From positions 55,103,651-55,167,650 of the forward strand of contig NC_065571.1 in assembly GCF_937616625.2 (NCBI RefSeq): 64,000 nucleotides of DNA, read 5' to 3'. The notes beneath the pieces were generated by a model. It saw only the letters and a list, made by a program, of their open reading frames with translations, did no database searches and was not told where the DNA came from. Made by a program: the position numbers and the translations under genes. The first letter of the stretch is position 1. The number at the start of each line of letters is the position of its first letter. This stretch comes from Mercurialis annua (taxonomy: Eukaryota; Streptophyta; Magnoliopsida; Malpighiales; Euphorbiaceae). Below, piece by piece: positions 1 to 10,543 of the stretch.

Positions 1-927
1 CCGTTGAACCATTACAATCGCGCGTTAAACTGGTTAGACCCTAATACATATTTAAAATTTTATTTTTTTAAATATAGTTTATTCAATCGGTTGAAACGAT
101 AATTGGTGGCCTCACCGCAGTTCGGCCACTGATTTTGTTTCTAAAACACTGACCGGTTCTAGAGAAAATCCTAAAAAGTATTGGAAAACACTGAAAGAGA
201 CTGAATATTTATAATTTGACTATTATGTTATATGTAATGAGTAGAAGGCATAAAAATAATAAAGTCATATACTGTATGGTAGTAAGATGAATTCAAAAAA
301 TTTAAGTCAAGATTAAAATGTTTGCATAAGAACATAAAATAAGCTAGAGAGCTCGGAAAAACACATGTATCCGCACAAACCCAAAGGATTAAGGTGCATA
401 TTTCAAGTAAATTCTATTTTGGAATCAAAGGGTCAACTCTATAATTAAAGATGCACGTGTTATTCGTAATTACCTAATTCTAAAACTATTATGTTCTGTT
501 TAGACATTCATCAAAATAAATTCCTATTTAGAAAATATACATTACATTTTAGGTTAATTATCGCCATCTTTTTTTTTTCATTTATGATTTAAATTTTTAA
601 ATTTATTTTAGCAATTTTTTTAATTTTTAGTTTATGTAGTAACCATTTATTTAAATTAGAATAAAAAAGGTTTAAATATTAATATTTGGAATTTTTGATA
701 TAACATGCAAATTAAATTAATATAAATCAATACGAATGATATATTTGAATATATTTTTTTCACTCTGGTTGGAACAAATGACTAAAATTAAACCTGAAAA
801 TTAAAAGATCGTTAAAATATTTTCTTTTATAAAGTTTAGACCATAAATAAGAAAATCAATAAAAGTGAGATATATTTAATTGGTTAAGCTTACAGTTTAA
901 GTTAATTCAAAAAATAATTGAAAATAT
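1..927. other. gene-free A+T-rich intergenic DNA
   Basis: I see no coding region. The first ~170 bases contain degenerate stretches related to the accggtt-type repeats seen again near 22.5 kb and 56.5 kb. The remainder is A+T-rich with homopolymer runs. Confidence 0.6.
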
Positions 928-936
928 ATTAAAAAT

Positions 937-1159
937 GAGGAATTTTTAGGTAGACTCAGTTTATCACGTCATCCGTAAACTAAACCTATCACATTATGAC
1001 ACGTCATTAAAATAATAGCACTATCGTAATATTACTATTGGAAAGTGTTAAAAAATAATAAATAAAATTACGATAGTGCTACTATTGTAATGACGTATCA
1101 TAATGTGATAGGCTAGTGTACGGATGACGTGATAAAATAAGTCTACCTGAGAATCTCTC
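937..1159. mobile_element. Mutator-type MITE with 9-bp target duplication
   Basis: The element starts GAGGAATTTTTAGGTAGACT and ends with the imperfect inverted partner ...GTCTACCTGAGAATCTCTC. Further inside, TTTATCACGTCATCCGT is matched by ACGGATGACGTGATAAA, so nearly the whole 223 bp folds back on itself. ATTAAAAAT is duplicated on both sides (928-936 and 1160-1168). A 9-bp duplication with long inverted repeats and no coding capacity fits a non-autonomous Mutator-like element. The open frames across it are by-products of the inverted repeat. Confidence 0.8.
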
Positions 1160-1168
1160 ATTAAAAAT

Positions 1169-3370
1169 AGAGATATAATCTAAAATGGAGTATTTAGGAA
1201 AAGGATGATGTATTTTAAAATAGACGGAATAAATATTAATTATTTCGTAGTTAGAAATTTCTTTTTGATATATGGTACCGGCACACAAACTTTTCACATT
1301 CAAAATAATTTCATTCAAGTTGGACAAGTTTTGTACGAGAGCAAAACTCTAAGGTCTTACTTAGTTCAAATATATACAATTTTCAAAAAGTTAATTATTG
1401 AAAAGTTAATATGGAGGAAATTAAAATTTTCATTACTTGGTTCACTTAATAACTTACCGGGAAGTTGTATTTTATTTTCAATTAATTTAAATTTAAAATC
1501 AATATTACCATCAATAATTAAGTTGGCTAATTAAATGTAAGGATATAATAGTATTTTAATTATTTTAACTAAAGAAGTAGAACTTACCTAGGTTTTGTTA
1601 GGAAAGTTATTTTCCTAGTTAAAGGGAAGTCAACCCCTTAACTTTCCGAAAAATAGATTGGCAAAAATAAACCAAATGAAAAAAAATGCTAATTCCCGAA
1701 CAGTGAGACTTACTTAGTGAACTTACCTCCAACCAAGTGGCCTAATTTTACATTTTAAACGGCTGCATTTATAAGAACGGTTTGAACCTGCGGCTTCCCT
1801 TAAATTAGAATAACATCTAACGAACTCGCTTATATTTTCAGAATTAAATTACAATTTCTTTTACATATCATTAAATGAAAAAAAAAAGCTCATGACTATA
1901 TACTATAACAAAATAAACCACTTTTACATAGGATTGTTAAATTTGAGGAGGTCTCCCAATTCCGATCACATATACTACTAATATTATTTAAAACATGAAT
2001 ATATTACTATAAAAAGAAATTGAATATTAAAATATTTTCAATAAGAAAAAGACAATGAACTAGGATGGAGTCTTTCATTTTCTTTGTCTTTCAATTTATT
2101 ATATCTTACAGCTGTGCAATGGGTCACAATACTTTGACTTCCATGCATACACAAAGTACAAATATTATAACTTAAAAAATACAAAATGTAAATATATATA
2201 TGTATAATTTGAGAAAATTAATTGGGTTTAACTTTTATTTTGTTTCTTTCTTATTTAAGCTTACCAAAAGTCCAATTTTCTTTTTATTAGAATAAGAAAA
2301 TTAGGTGTTAGAAGAAATTATGAGAACCATCCAAAAGTTTTATAATTTGTGTGTTGAAGATTTTGAGCAGGTAGGGATGCCTTAATTATGTGAATAAGTA
2401 CGGAGAGCTTGGTAGGGTTTTTATTGGGACCAAAATAATAAATTGTAAAGATTTTTGGTATACCTATGCAACCATTTTGATGGTCATTTGTCAATCTTAA
2501 ACTTTAGTGCAGAGTTTAAAGTTACATTTTGGTGGACAGACGAATCTACATAAAAAATATGATAAGCAATTATTCACCATGTAAATTTAAATTTTTAAGA
2601 TTAATTTTTTTATAGAATTTAATTATATGATTTTTCCGTTTTAAAAATATTTTACTTATGTTTATAAAATTATAAAATAAATAAATTATTTTATGCTTTT
2701 GCCGATCTTACGATATCTTTTGAATCTTTCATTATAGGCCGATATCTAAAAGTCTTAAAACTTGAAAGTCTATGAGATTGAAAAACATAAACAAAATAGT
2801 TTTTAAAAAACTTTAACTCTTTTGTCAAAAATATTTTTAAATAGTTTAAATATTTTAATTTGTCGATTGTATGAATTGAGATAATTATATTTAAGCCCCA
2901 AATGATATTTGTTTTCAAGTCTTTTTTTTTTATATAATTGATGATTTATTTTTTATTTTTTTGAATGATTATTTTTTACACGATTGATCGTTTATTTCAG
3001 TTTGGCATGATATATGAATATATTTATTAGAACAACATGAATATATAAAATCATTTGCCAATTGTATAAGAATTAAGTTGCTTTCACTTGCACTCTATAT
3101 AGTAAATGATAAGGATAAATTTGGGAAGCAGTTCTTTCAATTGCTAAGTTAATTCCTATTATTAGCTTCCTTTCCAGAAACATTTAGATTGTATTCACTT
3201 TGGACATATTTACATTTTATTTATAATAATATTATAAAGGAGGTCCAAAATTAATAGTGATTAATGAAATACTAACCACCATAATTGACTCCACAATTAT
3301 TTGTTTAAGAAATAAAAAAGAAAATCTAAAAGACCCTACTAAAATCCTTTGTTTGATAGAGGATCTCCAA
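1169..3370. other. gene-free A+T-rich intergenic DNA
   Basis: I see no exon with coding character, no terminal repeats and no RNA gene. The open frames here are short and built from A+T-rich codons. Confidence 0.55.
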
Positions 3371-3470
3371 CCATTATTTAATTTTCTTAAATATTATAGG
3401 ACCTCATGTCATTATTTTAACCATTATTAAAATTTCTTAAATATTATAGGACCTCATGTCATTATTTAAT
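3371..3470. repeat. two-copy tandem duplication, 50-bp period
   Basis: Two consecutive ~48-bp copies start at 3371 and 3421. Both contain TTCTTAAATATTATAGGACC followed by TCATGTCATTATTT. They differ at only a few positions, mostly in the A+T-rich left part. This looks like a local slippage duplication and has no terminal structure suggesting a transposon. Confidence 0.8.
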
Positions 3471-3642
3471 TTTATTACCATAATTTCTCATTAAATTATG
3501 TTTGCAAAGAATGATATATTATTTTTTTCATGCTTAAAAACCCTTAATTTTAAATGGCAATTATGAAAAACAAACTTAAAAAAATTCCTATACATAAACA
3601 CACATGTAAGGACACAATAAGAAATCATCATGCATGGAATTT

Positions 3643-3980
3643 GGCTGAATACATAATTTGACCCCTGAACTTGTACTCTTTTACCCATTTAACCCCTAAA
3701 CTTAACGTCTCACCTATCGAACCCCTGAACTTGTTAAATAACCCGATTTGACCCCCGAACTTGATAAATACGTAAACATTGAACCCCTCCGTACACAATT
3801 TCTTTTAGAATGTTTCAAGTGACAGGTGGACACGAAGGGTTCAATATTTACAAATTTATCAAGTTCAGGGGTCAAATCGGATTATTTAACAAGTTCAGAG
3901 GTTCGATAGGTGAGACGTTAAGTTTAGAGGTTAGATGGGTAAAAGGGTACAAGTTCAGGGGTCAAACTATGTATTAAGCC
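3643..3980. mobile_element. Mutator-type MITE, GGC...GCC ends, 10-bp target duplication
   Basis: The element begins GGCTGAATACATAATTTGAC and ends ...GTCAAACTATGTATTAAGCC. The arms are complementary over almost their full length (for example CCCCTGAACTTG against CAAGTTCAGGGG), separated by a short central segment near 3800-3830. The direct duplication CATGGAATTT flanks it exactly (3633-3642 and 3981-3990). It has no coding capacity. The duplication size and long arms fit a non-autonomous Mutator-like element. Confidence 0.88.
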
Positions 3981-3990
3981 CATGGAATTT

Positions 3991-4847
3991 GGTAGTTGAA
4001 AGGCAATTGTCAAGTGGAATAATCCTCATCTAACAAATAATACAACGCTAATTGCATACAAAATCAAGAATCAATTAATTAAACTATTGATTAAGGCAAT
4101 AATTAGTTAGTTAGTTGTAGTTATTTAATCTAACTTCTAAGACCTACATGTTATGACTTAATTGTCTGATTTAATTGAAAACTAGCCTAATTAAAGCTTA
4201 ATTTGTGTGATCATTCCAAGCCTCTCATTCTCAATGTACAATTTCCTCCTCTATTAATAGAAAAATAGATGGCCAACTACAATTATAATTAACAAGGACA
4301 AATTAGTCCCTAAGTTTGGAAGTGAAATAAAGTCCACCTTACTCAAATGAGGCAAGACTACATATCAATGTAGATGGAGAAATATATCTCTACTTTAGGA
4401 CAAAAATTAAATCACATGACAATAGCCAAATTTTCATGTTTTATATCATTAAAGTTGAATAAAAATTCATAATTTAATCATACAAAAGGTAAGGAATTTA
4501 GAGTTTATTTCAGGGTTTTAAACCCCAATAAATGTTAAGATTAATGTAACTAATTCTAAACAATCAAAACATGTTATAACCTCTAAAGGGTAGTATTTTG
4601 ACCATTCAATTTGAGAAAATAATAATAATTACTATTATTATTTTGAAAAGAAATTAAAGTAGAAAAAGAAAGCAAAAGAACAAAAATAAAATACAAAAAA
4701 GAACAATTCTTGTGATCTTGAGAAGTAAGAAAAGTATTTCTAGCCCTTCAATAGAGGAAAAAATAATTGAAAAGGCTCATAATATAATTATCAAAACCTC
4801 AAAATAAAAAAAAAATCACACCAAAATAATATAATTAAAAACACTAA
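3991..4847. other. 3' flank of the AP2/ERF gene
   Basis: This stretch is A+T-rich and lies downstream of the minus-strand ERF gene. The part nearest 4847 probably includes its 3' untranslated region. I see no other gene or terminal-repeat element. Confidence 0.5.
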
Positions 4848-5669
4848 TTAATCACCCCACAAAAAAACCTCAAAACCACTATTAATCACATTTTCTGGCA
4901 TTAATGATAATTGATCACTAAAACTATAGCCACTCCCACCATAGCAATAATCCTCGTACCAAGCTGTATTATTATATAGCCACGGGTCGTCGCCGAAAAC
5001 AAACTCGTCTCTCAACTCAGGCGATTCCTCATAACTCGTCCCTAAACTTGGCAACTCTACTATCTGACTCAGCTCTTCAGGAGTTGCCACGTCATAGAGT
5101 GATGACGTTGACGTTACCTCCGCCGTTGAAGATGACGACGATTGCGTCACAGTTGACGACGATGACGCATTATTACTAACATTATTGTTGTCGCTAATTG
5201 TATCTTTACTATTACTGCTGTCGCTAATAGCACTAAACTCCATAGAAGCAGCTTTAGTGGCGGCAGATTGCACGTCGCGAGGCGAGTTAGAAACGGGCCG
5301 AGGGAGTGAGTCAGCGAGTTCAGGGAAGTTAAGAATAGCCGAGTTACCTTTAATGCTTAAAGCTGCCACGTCATGGGCACGTGCTGCCATTTCTGGAGTT
5401 GAGAAGGTTCCTAACCAGATCCGACTCTTTTTTCTGGGCTCTCGGATCTCCGATACCCATTTCCCCCACGCCCGCATTCTCACACCTCTGTAAACCGGAT
5501 GCTTGTTGCTGCTGTCTCTAGCTCTCTTGGGCTTTCTCGGATTATCATCCGGGTCGGGTTTCTCCACCGGACTTTTAAATAACTCAGATGAAGTATAAGA
5601 AGAAGATGAAGACGAGTTAAAACTAGACTCAGTTTCTGAGTTAGAGCTTACTCGTGAAGGGTCCGCCAT
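4848..5669 (-). CDS. AP2/ERF transcription factor, DREB A-4 (TINY-like)
   Basis: This intronless gene encodes 273 residues. A single AP2/ERF DNA-binding domain spans about residues 58-115, with [19 protein letters not shown], then [10 protein letters not shown], then [15 protein letters not shown] and a closing LNFPE. The valine in WVSEIREP is the DREB-type residue, so the predicted target is a DRE/CRT-like GCCGAC element, although TINY-group members can also bind GCC boxes (family knowledge). The N-terminus is serine-rich with a basic stretch before the domain (PRKPKRARD), a probable nuclear localisation signal. The C-terminus is serine/threonine-rich and acidic with the [13 protein letters not shown] block typical of TINY/ERF034-type proteins, probably for activation. 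The start matches MADPSRV with the usual leader length. It could be the orthologue of TINY, TINY2 or ERF034/035; I cannot choose by eye. Confidence 0.93.
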   Translation of the reverse strand: MADPSRVSSNSETESSFNSSSSSSYTSSELFKSPVEKPDPDDNPRKPKRARDSSNKHPVYRGVRMRAWGKWVSEIREPRKKSRIWLGTFSTPEMAARAHDVAALSIKGNSAILNFPELADSLPRPVSNSPRDVQSAATKAASMEFSAISDSSNSKDTISDNNNVSNNASSSSTVTQSSSSSTAEVTSTSSLYDVATPEELSQIVELPSLGTSYEESPELRDEFVFGDDPWLYNNTAWYEDYCYGGSGYSFSDQLSLMPENVINSGFEVFLWGD

Positions 5670-5900
5670 TATAATCAGTGATCAGAAACTATGTGAAATA
5701 TTTAGTGTGATTTGAGATTTTCTTAAGTTCTGTTTGGCAATCTAGTAAAAAAACCAAGAAAATAATATGGTTGTTATGCTAGGTTTGAGGTGTATATATA
5801 TAGAGAGAAGTGAGCTTATATATAGATATAAAAATGATGGTGATGATGGGTCAAAACGACAGTCCAAGGGAAACGTGGGGCTTCATATAAGTGAATACAC
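5670..5900 (-). promoter_or_regulatory. proximal promoter of the AP2/ERF gene
   Basis: On the minus strand a TATA-like stretch (CTATATATATAC, 5792-5803) lies about 125 bp upstream of the ATG, giving a plausible leader of about 90 nt. A second TATA-like run is near 5815-5828. An ACGTGG core (5873-5878), as in ABRE and G-box sites, sits further upstream. These are motif matches only. Confidence 0.45.
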
Positions 5901-7033
5901 CTTTTTTTTTCTTTTTAGACCTACAAAAATACGACTCTTTATAACTATATATTATACGTTACGGACTTTTATTTAATTTCATTTATTAAAAAAATTCAAT
6001 GAATTTATATGTTTCCTTTTGGCTTCATACATTGTATTTTTTAAAATAAACTTTGGAATAATTATGTAGGTATTAAAATAACTTTTAGAATTTTAAACAA
6101 AATTTAATGTAGAACACTAAATTGTATTTTAATTAGCTTTAATCAGAATGTGATTAGCTTTTTACAGCTTCAATATAAAATAATTTTAGCATAAGTTAAA
6201 CTACCTATCTACATCTATAATCATTATTATGGACTTTTTTTAATTACATTCAATCATATAGAAAAGTAAAAGGAGTAGTAAAATATAAAGAAGCACAAGA
6301 GATTACAAAGATATATAGGAGCAATCGTTGGGTCGGTTAAATCAAATTAATTAATTAAACAGATATATTTTAAAAAAATGATTTTTTTTATTTACTTGCT
6401 TCTTTTGTTCCGATTAATAAAATATTCTAGTTCGATTGTTACAAATTTTAATTTTAGCTAACTAAATTAATCAAATACATATACAGTTTACTTTTTACTA
6501 ATTTAATTAAATTTACGACGAATTCAATTAGTTTGGTTTTATATTTTATATTTTTCATTGACTCAACTAACTTGATTTCGGTTAAAATTAATATTTCAAT
6601 TGACTTGGTCAAAAGATTAAACAAATTTAATTAATTCGGTATTGGTTAAATTGATCGGTTTGTAAACCGAACCGACCCATTTGCTACAAGGGTACAAGAG
6701 TCGCCCTAGGAAGAGGGGGTGGTCACTAATAGTATGGACAGCTGGCACAGCCGCCTGGAATGAGTAGAGAATAATAGAATGGGCTATGCCTTTACTTCTA
6801 TTTAAATGTCTATATCTGTTGTTTTTTTGGTTGTATTATTAGTTTGTAAAGTATTTTTGTACAAATAGATGTGGTCACTATTAGTTTATACTTCTTTTTT
6901 TGTTTCTATTGGTGGAATATTATTAGTATTTTCTCTAGTTTTCCCATGCCAAACAAAAACCACACCACTACAGAACTAATAACATCAAACTATACCTTTT
7001 GTTCATAAAAAATATATATTTATTAAAGGTATA
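5901..7033. other. intergenic DNA with a degenerate repeat
   Basis: The segment at about 6320-6680 contains GGTCGGTTAAAT on one side and GGTTTGTAAACCGAACCGACC on the other, a weak inverted pair resembling the old elements near 9.5 kb, 12.7 kb and 50.8 kb. No gene is visible. Confidence 0.4.
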
Positions 7034-7042
7034 TTAATAGTA

Positions 7043-7223
7043 GAATAATTATACAACGCAACGGTTGCGCCACGTCATTCGTGCAACAAACCAATAAGGC
7101 GTTAGCCATGTGCAAATGTTTAATGATAAAAAAATAAGTAATAAATAAAGATTCCCTATCGCAAATGATTATTGGCTTGTTGTAAAAATGACGTGGCACA
7201 TCCGTTGTGTGGGATAAACACTC
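7043..7223. mobile_element. Mutator-type MITE with 9-bp target duplication
   Basis: This 181-bp element starts GAATAATTATACAACGCAAC and ends ...CGTTGTGTGGGATAAACACTC, with inner arms CGCCACGTCATT and AATGACGTGGCAC in opposite orientation. TTAATAGTA is duplicated at 7034-7042 and 7224-7232. The element at 53394-53581 belongs to the same family: its arms read ATCACGTTATTCGT and AATAACGTGGTAC. Confidence 0.82.
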
Positions 7224-7232
7224 TTAATAGTA

Positions 7233-8345
7233 TACATCCATAACTTTTGATCATTTTAATGAATATTTATAAAAAATTAATAGTTTGCCCGTTAATTTTA
7301 CATATTCTAATTAATTAGACGTAAAGCGATTATATGAACTTATTTAATTAGTTCAGTTTGAAAAGAAAACTTTTATAATTTTAATTGAATTGAAGATTGG
7401 ATATAATTATCTAAACTCACTAATTTACCGGACTAAACTTTTTTTTTTTTAAATTATATATTCACCAACTTGATGAATTGATATATAAAATTGTTTTATC
7501 TTTATTGAAATGTGAATAATTCATATTGATAGTCCCTCAAATTTTACCTCTCTCATTATTATCCATAAGTTTAATCTAAATTATTATTTTTATGAAGTTT
7601 TATTTTATAATATTATTATCTATGACATGACTGTAATTTTAATTTCATCGGAAACAATTAATGTTACAACCAATTAAATTCCTATTTTTTTTTATTAAGT
7701 TATAAAATTGTCTGCGATGGCCAATTGATAGTTAAATATGACTTCGGTTGGTTGTCACATTGCTAAATTTTTACGAAAATGAACTGTAGCGACGTCATGG
7801 AAAATACTGATTTAAAATAAAATTTATATAGAATATAATTATGAATTAAAGTTTAAGGAGTATAACAAAAAAATTACTAATAATTAAGGAACTGTCAATT
7901 AAAATTACTCTAAAATATGCCAGTTTAGACTGTTTTGTTGGTTTGATTTGCATGGATGGACTTGGGCTGTATATTTGGAAATTAGGGTTTGGTAATTATC
8001 TGTGTTTACCATGCTTCTTACATTAGTTACTATAATGAGAATGGCTTAATTTATTGAGATTTGGAGCCAGCAAACAAATGCTATAAAACAACTTATTTCC
8101 TTTTTTATTTTTCATCTTTTGTTTTTATGCCTATTTCTAGAGGGTGAAAGTGATAATTACATTAATGGTCCAGTCACATGATATAGTATAATTTAATTTT
8201 ATGTAAGAAAAAGGTGAATTCCAACAAGTTTCCTAAATTTTACTAGGGATTGAGAAAACAAATCTTTTAGTTTATTTTTTAATTTTAAAAAAATGGTTAT
8301 GGGGAAATTAATTAAATAATATAAACAAATAAAATGTATCTATCA
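7233..8345. other. gene-free A+T-rich intergenic DNA
   Basis: I see no coding region, terminal repeats or RNA gene here. The sequence is A+T-rich and rich in stop codons in all frames. Confidence 0.5.
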
Positions 8346-8630
8346 TAGGGAAAAGGCTAATCACCTCAAAAACTACCGACCTTTCATTTTTTTTTCAATA
8401 ACACCCTGACCTTGCAATTTCGTCAATTGCACCCTATTTCGTATTTTTACATTTCAATAGCACCCTAAAGTATTAAATTGAACTATTTTCATTTGGATAA
8501 AGTTCAAAATGAATCCTTCATATTTTTTAAAAACTCTAAATATCATATGATGTTTAACATTATATGTACAAACCCTCTTCTCTATAATAAAAAATAATTA
8601 AACTAATAACAAAAAATAAATAAATCCGTT

Positions 8631-8690
8631 CGAACGCCGCCGCTCTCCGTCACCACCTCCGTTCAAACGCCGCTCTCCGTCACCGGTCTT
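8631..8690. repeat. direct repeat at the left edge of the GC-rich core
   Basis: The sequence CCGTTCGAACGCCGC...CTCTCCGTCACC is followed at once by a second copy, CCGTTCAAACGCCGCTCTCC, then GTCACC. The first copy has an extra CGC. This shows duplication also outside the palindrome array. Confidence 0.75.
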
Positions 8691-9110
8691 CCATGGAAGA
8701 CGAGCTGCGCGTCTTCCATGGAAGACCTTCCTTTGGGGAAGACGAGCTGGTCTTCCCCAAAGGAAGACCAGCAGCTGGTCTTCCCGGCCATGGAAGACCA
8801 GCAACCAGCAGCTGGTCTTCCCGGCCGTGGAAGACCAGCAGCAGCTGGTCTTCAACAGGAAGACCAGCAGATCTGCTGGTCTTCCACGGCGAGAAGACCA
8901 GCAGATCTGCTGGTCTTCCACGGCGAGAAGACCAGCAGATCTGCTGGTCTTCCACGGCGAGAAGACCAGCAGATCTGCTGGTCTTCCACGGCGAGAAGAC
9001 CAGCAGATCTGCTGGTCTTCCACGGCCAGAAGACCAGCAGATCTGCTGGTCTTGGTCTTCCGGCCATGGAAGACCAGCTGATCTTCCATGGCCGGAAGGA
9101 GGCCAGCTGC
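8690..9110. repeat. GC-rich palindrome cluster with a 34-bp tandem array
   Basis: The regular part is 8859-9053. It has six units at a 34-bp period, starting at 8859, 8893, 8927, 8961, 8995 and 9029. Each unit is a 26-bp palindrome (half-site GAAGACCAGCAGA followed by its reverse complement) plus an 8-bp linker, CACGGCGA in four of the five linkers and CACGGCCA in the fifth. The sixth unit loses its last base. On both sides are irregular variants of the same half-site, for example GTCTTCCATGGAAGAC, CTTTGGGGAAGAC...GTCTTCCCCAAAG and GGCCATGGAAGACCAG...CTTCCATGGCC. Since 34 is not a multiple of three and the unit contains no stop codon, several overlapping open frames exist on both strands. I treat these as non-coding. 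Confidence 0.93.
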
Positions 9111-9482
9111 TGGTCCCGGAAGCGGCGGTGGGTGGTCGCGGATTCAGAAGCGGCAGCGGGTCGAGCAGAAAAGATGTCGGGGAAAATAATTTTTTTTTTA
9201 ATTTTGAATTAATGGAGAAGATGGTTTATTTGAACATATTTTAAGTTAAGGGACTTGTTAAAATTTAGCCAAGTAGAAAATAGTATAAAATGATCCTTAG
9301 ATTTGGTTATTTTATAAAATTTAATCCTTATAATCATGAAATCATCTATTTTTTTTAATTTAGGGTGCTATTGAAATGTAAAAATACGAAATAGGGTGCA
9401 ATTGACGAAATTGCAAGGTCAGGGTGTTATTGAAAAAAAAATGAAAGGTCGGTAGTTTTTGAGGTGATTAGCCTAGGGAAAA

Positions 9483-10069
9483 CCCCATATTTAGAGGGTA
9501 ACATTCGTTCTATATTGCTAAAATCAAACCGAATTATTAATAACTAAATCAATTTTTAGCTTTTTAACCGAGTTGAATTATCTATAATCGAACTAATAGA
9601 TTTTTTTAAATTTTATAATTGAACTGACCAAATTAACCAAATTACTAAAATCTCAAAACCAAACAAACAACAATTCAATTCGGTTAAATCGATAAAAATA
9701 TAAAACATAGAAAAAAATAAATTAAATAAAAACTAAATAGTTATTTCAGTTAATCAAATTTTTAACCATAACCAAAGTAGAATTTTATAACCCGAACCGA
9801 TCCATATACCAAATTAACCAAAACTTTTAGCCGAATTAACCGAAATATATTCACTAAATTTGGTTAACTGGATTTCAGTGAATATTAGCTTACCCCTTAT
9901 CCACAGTTCCTTAATGTTGAGAGATTTTAAAACGGTCACATAAAATTTTAAAAGCTAATTATAATTTATTTAACATTTCAATTGTATAACCTACTACTTA
10001 CTTTTTTAATTTTAAAATGGTCTTGATTCTTTTCACTATGATCAACCCATCAAACTATGTAACAAAAAA
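9483..10069. other. degenerate old repeat
   Basis: About 9510-9880 is rich in AACCGAATTA- and ACCAAATTAACC-like motifs on one side and GGTTAACTGG on the other, resembling decayed members of the family at 50763-51297. No gene is visible. Confidence 0.4.
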
Positions 10070-10226
10070 GGTTGGTATCGCTTAAGTAAGTTCTCGGGTT
10101 CGAGTCCTTGTGAATGCAGAAAATTCTCACTGGTAGACTCACCCACCATGCCAGGTGCGCGACGCGGGTCGGATCTGGATTAGTCAGGGCGAAGCCTTGG
10201 AAACCGGATGGGCTTACCAAAAAAAA
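10070..10226 (+). mobile_element. tRNA-derived SINE
   Basis: GGTTGGTATCGCTTAAGTAAG is followed by GGGTTCGAGTCC, a good match to the RNA polymerase III B box (GGTTCGANNCC). It continues through a GC-rich body (CCAGGTGCGCGACGCGGGTC, then CGAAGCCTTGGAAACCGG) and ends in TTACC plus an A-run. A canonical A box is not clear, so the 5' part is diverged or truncated. I found no convincing target duplication, because the A-run merges with the next element. Confidence 0.72.
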
Positions 10227-10543
10227 GGCTTAATTACTCCAAAAATCACCAACTTTCGCGTGTTTTTAGTATTTGACACGAACTTTTGATTTTACATATA
10301 AATACACAAACTATAAATTTTTTGCATATATGACACGGGCACCATTTTTGACATAAAACGACACCGTTTTTGACCTAAAACGGCAACGCTTAATACCCAA
10401 AAAGGCCCCGTTTTTCACCTAAAACAGAAACTTAGTCATATATGCAAAAAATTGATAGTTCGTGTATTTATATGACAAAATTAAAAGTTCGTGTCAAATA
10501 CCAAAAACGCGCGAAAGTTGGTGATTTTTTGTGCATTTAAGCC
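10227..10543. mobile_element. Mutator-like MITE, GGC...GCC ends
   Basis: It begins GGCTTAATTACTCCAAAAAT and ends ...GATTTTTTGTGCATTTAAGCC. Inner arms CACCAACTTTCGCG and CGCGAAAGTTGGTG pair perfectly, as do CGAACTTTTGATTTT and AAAATTAAAAGTTCG with small differences. It directly abuts the A-tail of the SINE. Both flanks are A-rich, so the target duplication cannot be defined cleanly. Confidence 0.72.

Larger units (their letters stand above)
8355..9473. mobile_element. non-autonomous Mutator-like element with GC-rich palindromic core
   Basis: The element is 1119 bp with terminal inverted repeats at 8355-8469 and 9359-9473. I read the two 115-bp arms as identical, including a nine-T run. They start GGCTAATCACCTCAAAAACT. 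TAGGGAAAA is duplicated on both sides (8346-8354 and 9474-9482), a 9-bp duplication diagnostic of Mutator-like elements. There is no transposase. Both flanks inside the arms are A+T-rich, whereas about 8630-9180 is abruptly GC-rich and filled with palindromes. Identical arms and a perfect duplication indicate recent insertion. The left arm and adjoining sequence are related to the MITE at 33814-34182, which lacks the GC-rich core. Confidence 0.9.

Noticed and set aside
2691..2918. Short open frames in A+T-rich intergenic DNA, here and at 3491-3688, 11670-11852, 14033-14260, 48058-48240 and 53778-54011
   Set aside because: Low-complexity composition rich in Ile, Phe, Tyr, Asn and Lys, no recognisable motif and no splice or leader context. 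They are chance open frames.
8859..9053. Regularly spaced short palindromic repeats resembling a CRISPR array
   Set aside because: The 8-bp linkers are almost identical and far too short to be spacers, there are no cas genes, and the sequence lies inside a plant transposon.
8598..9244. Five overlapping open frames of 71-183 codons on both strands, repeating EDQQICWSS and GRPADLLVF
   Set aside because: They arise because the 34-bp palindromic unit has no stop codon and cycles through all three frames. The products are three interleaved translations of the same repeat, with no domain and no conserved start.
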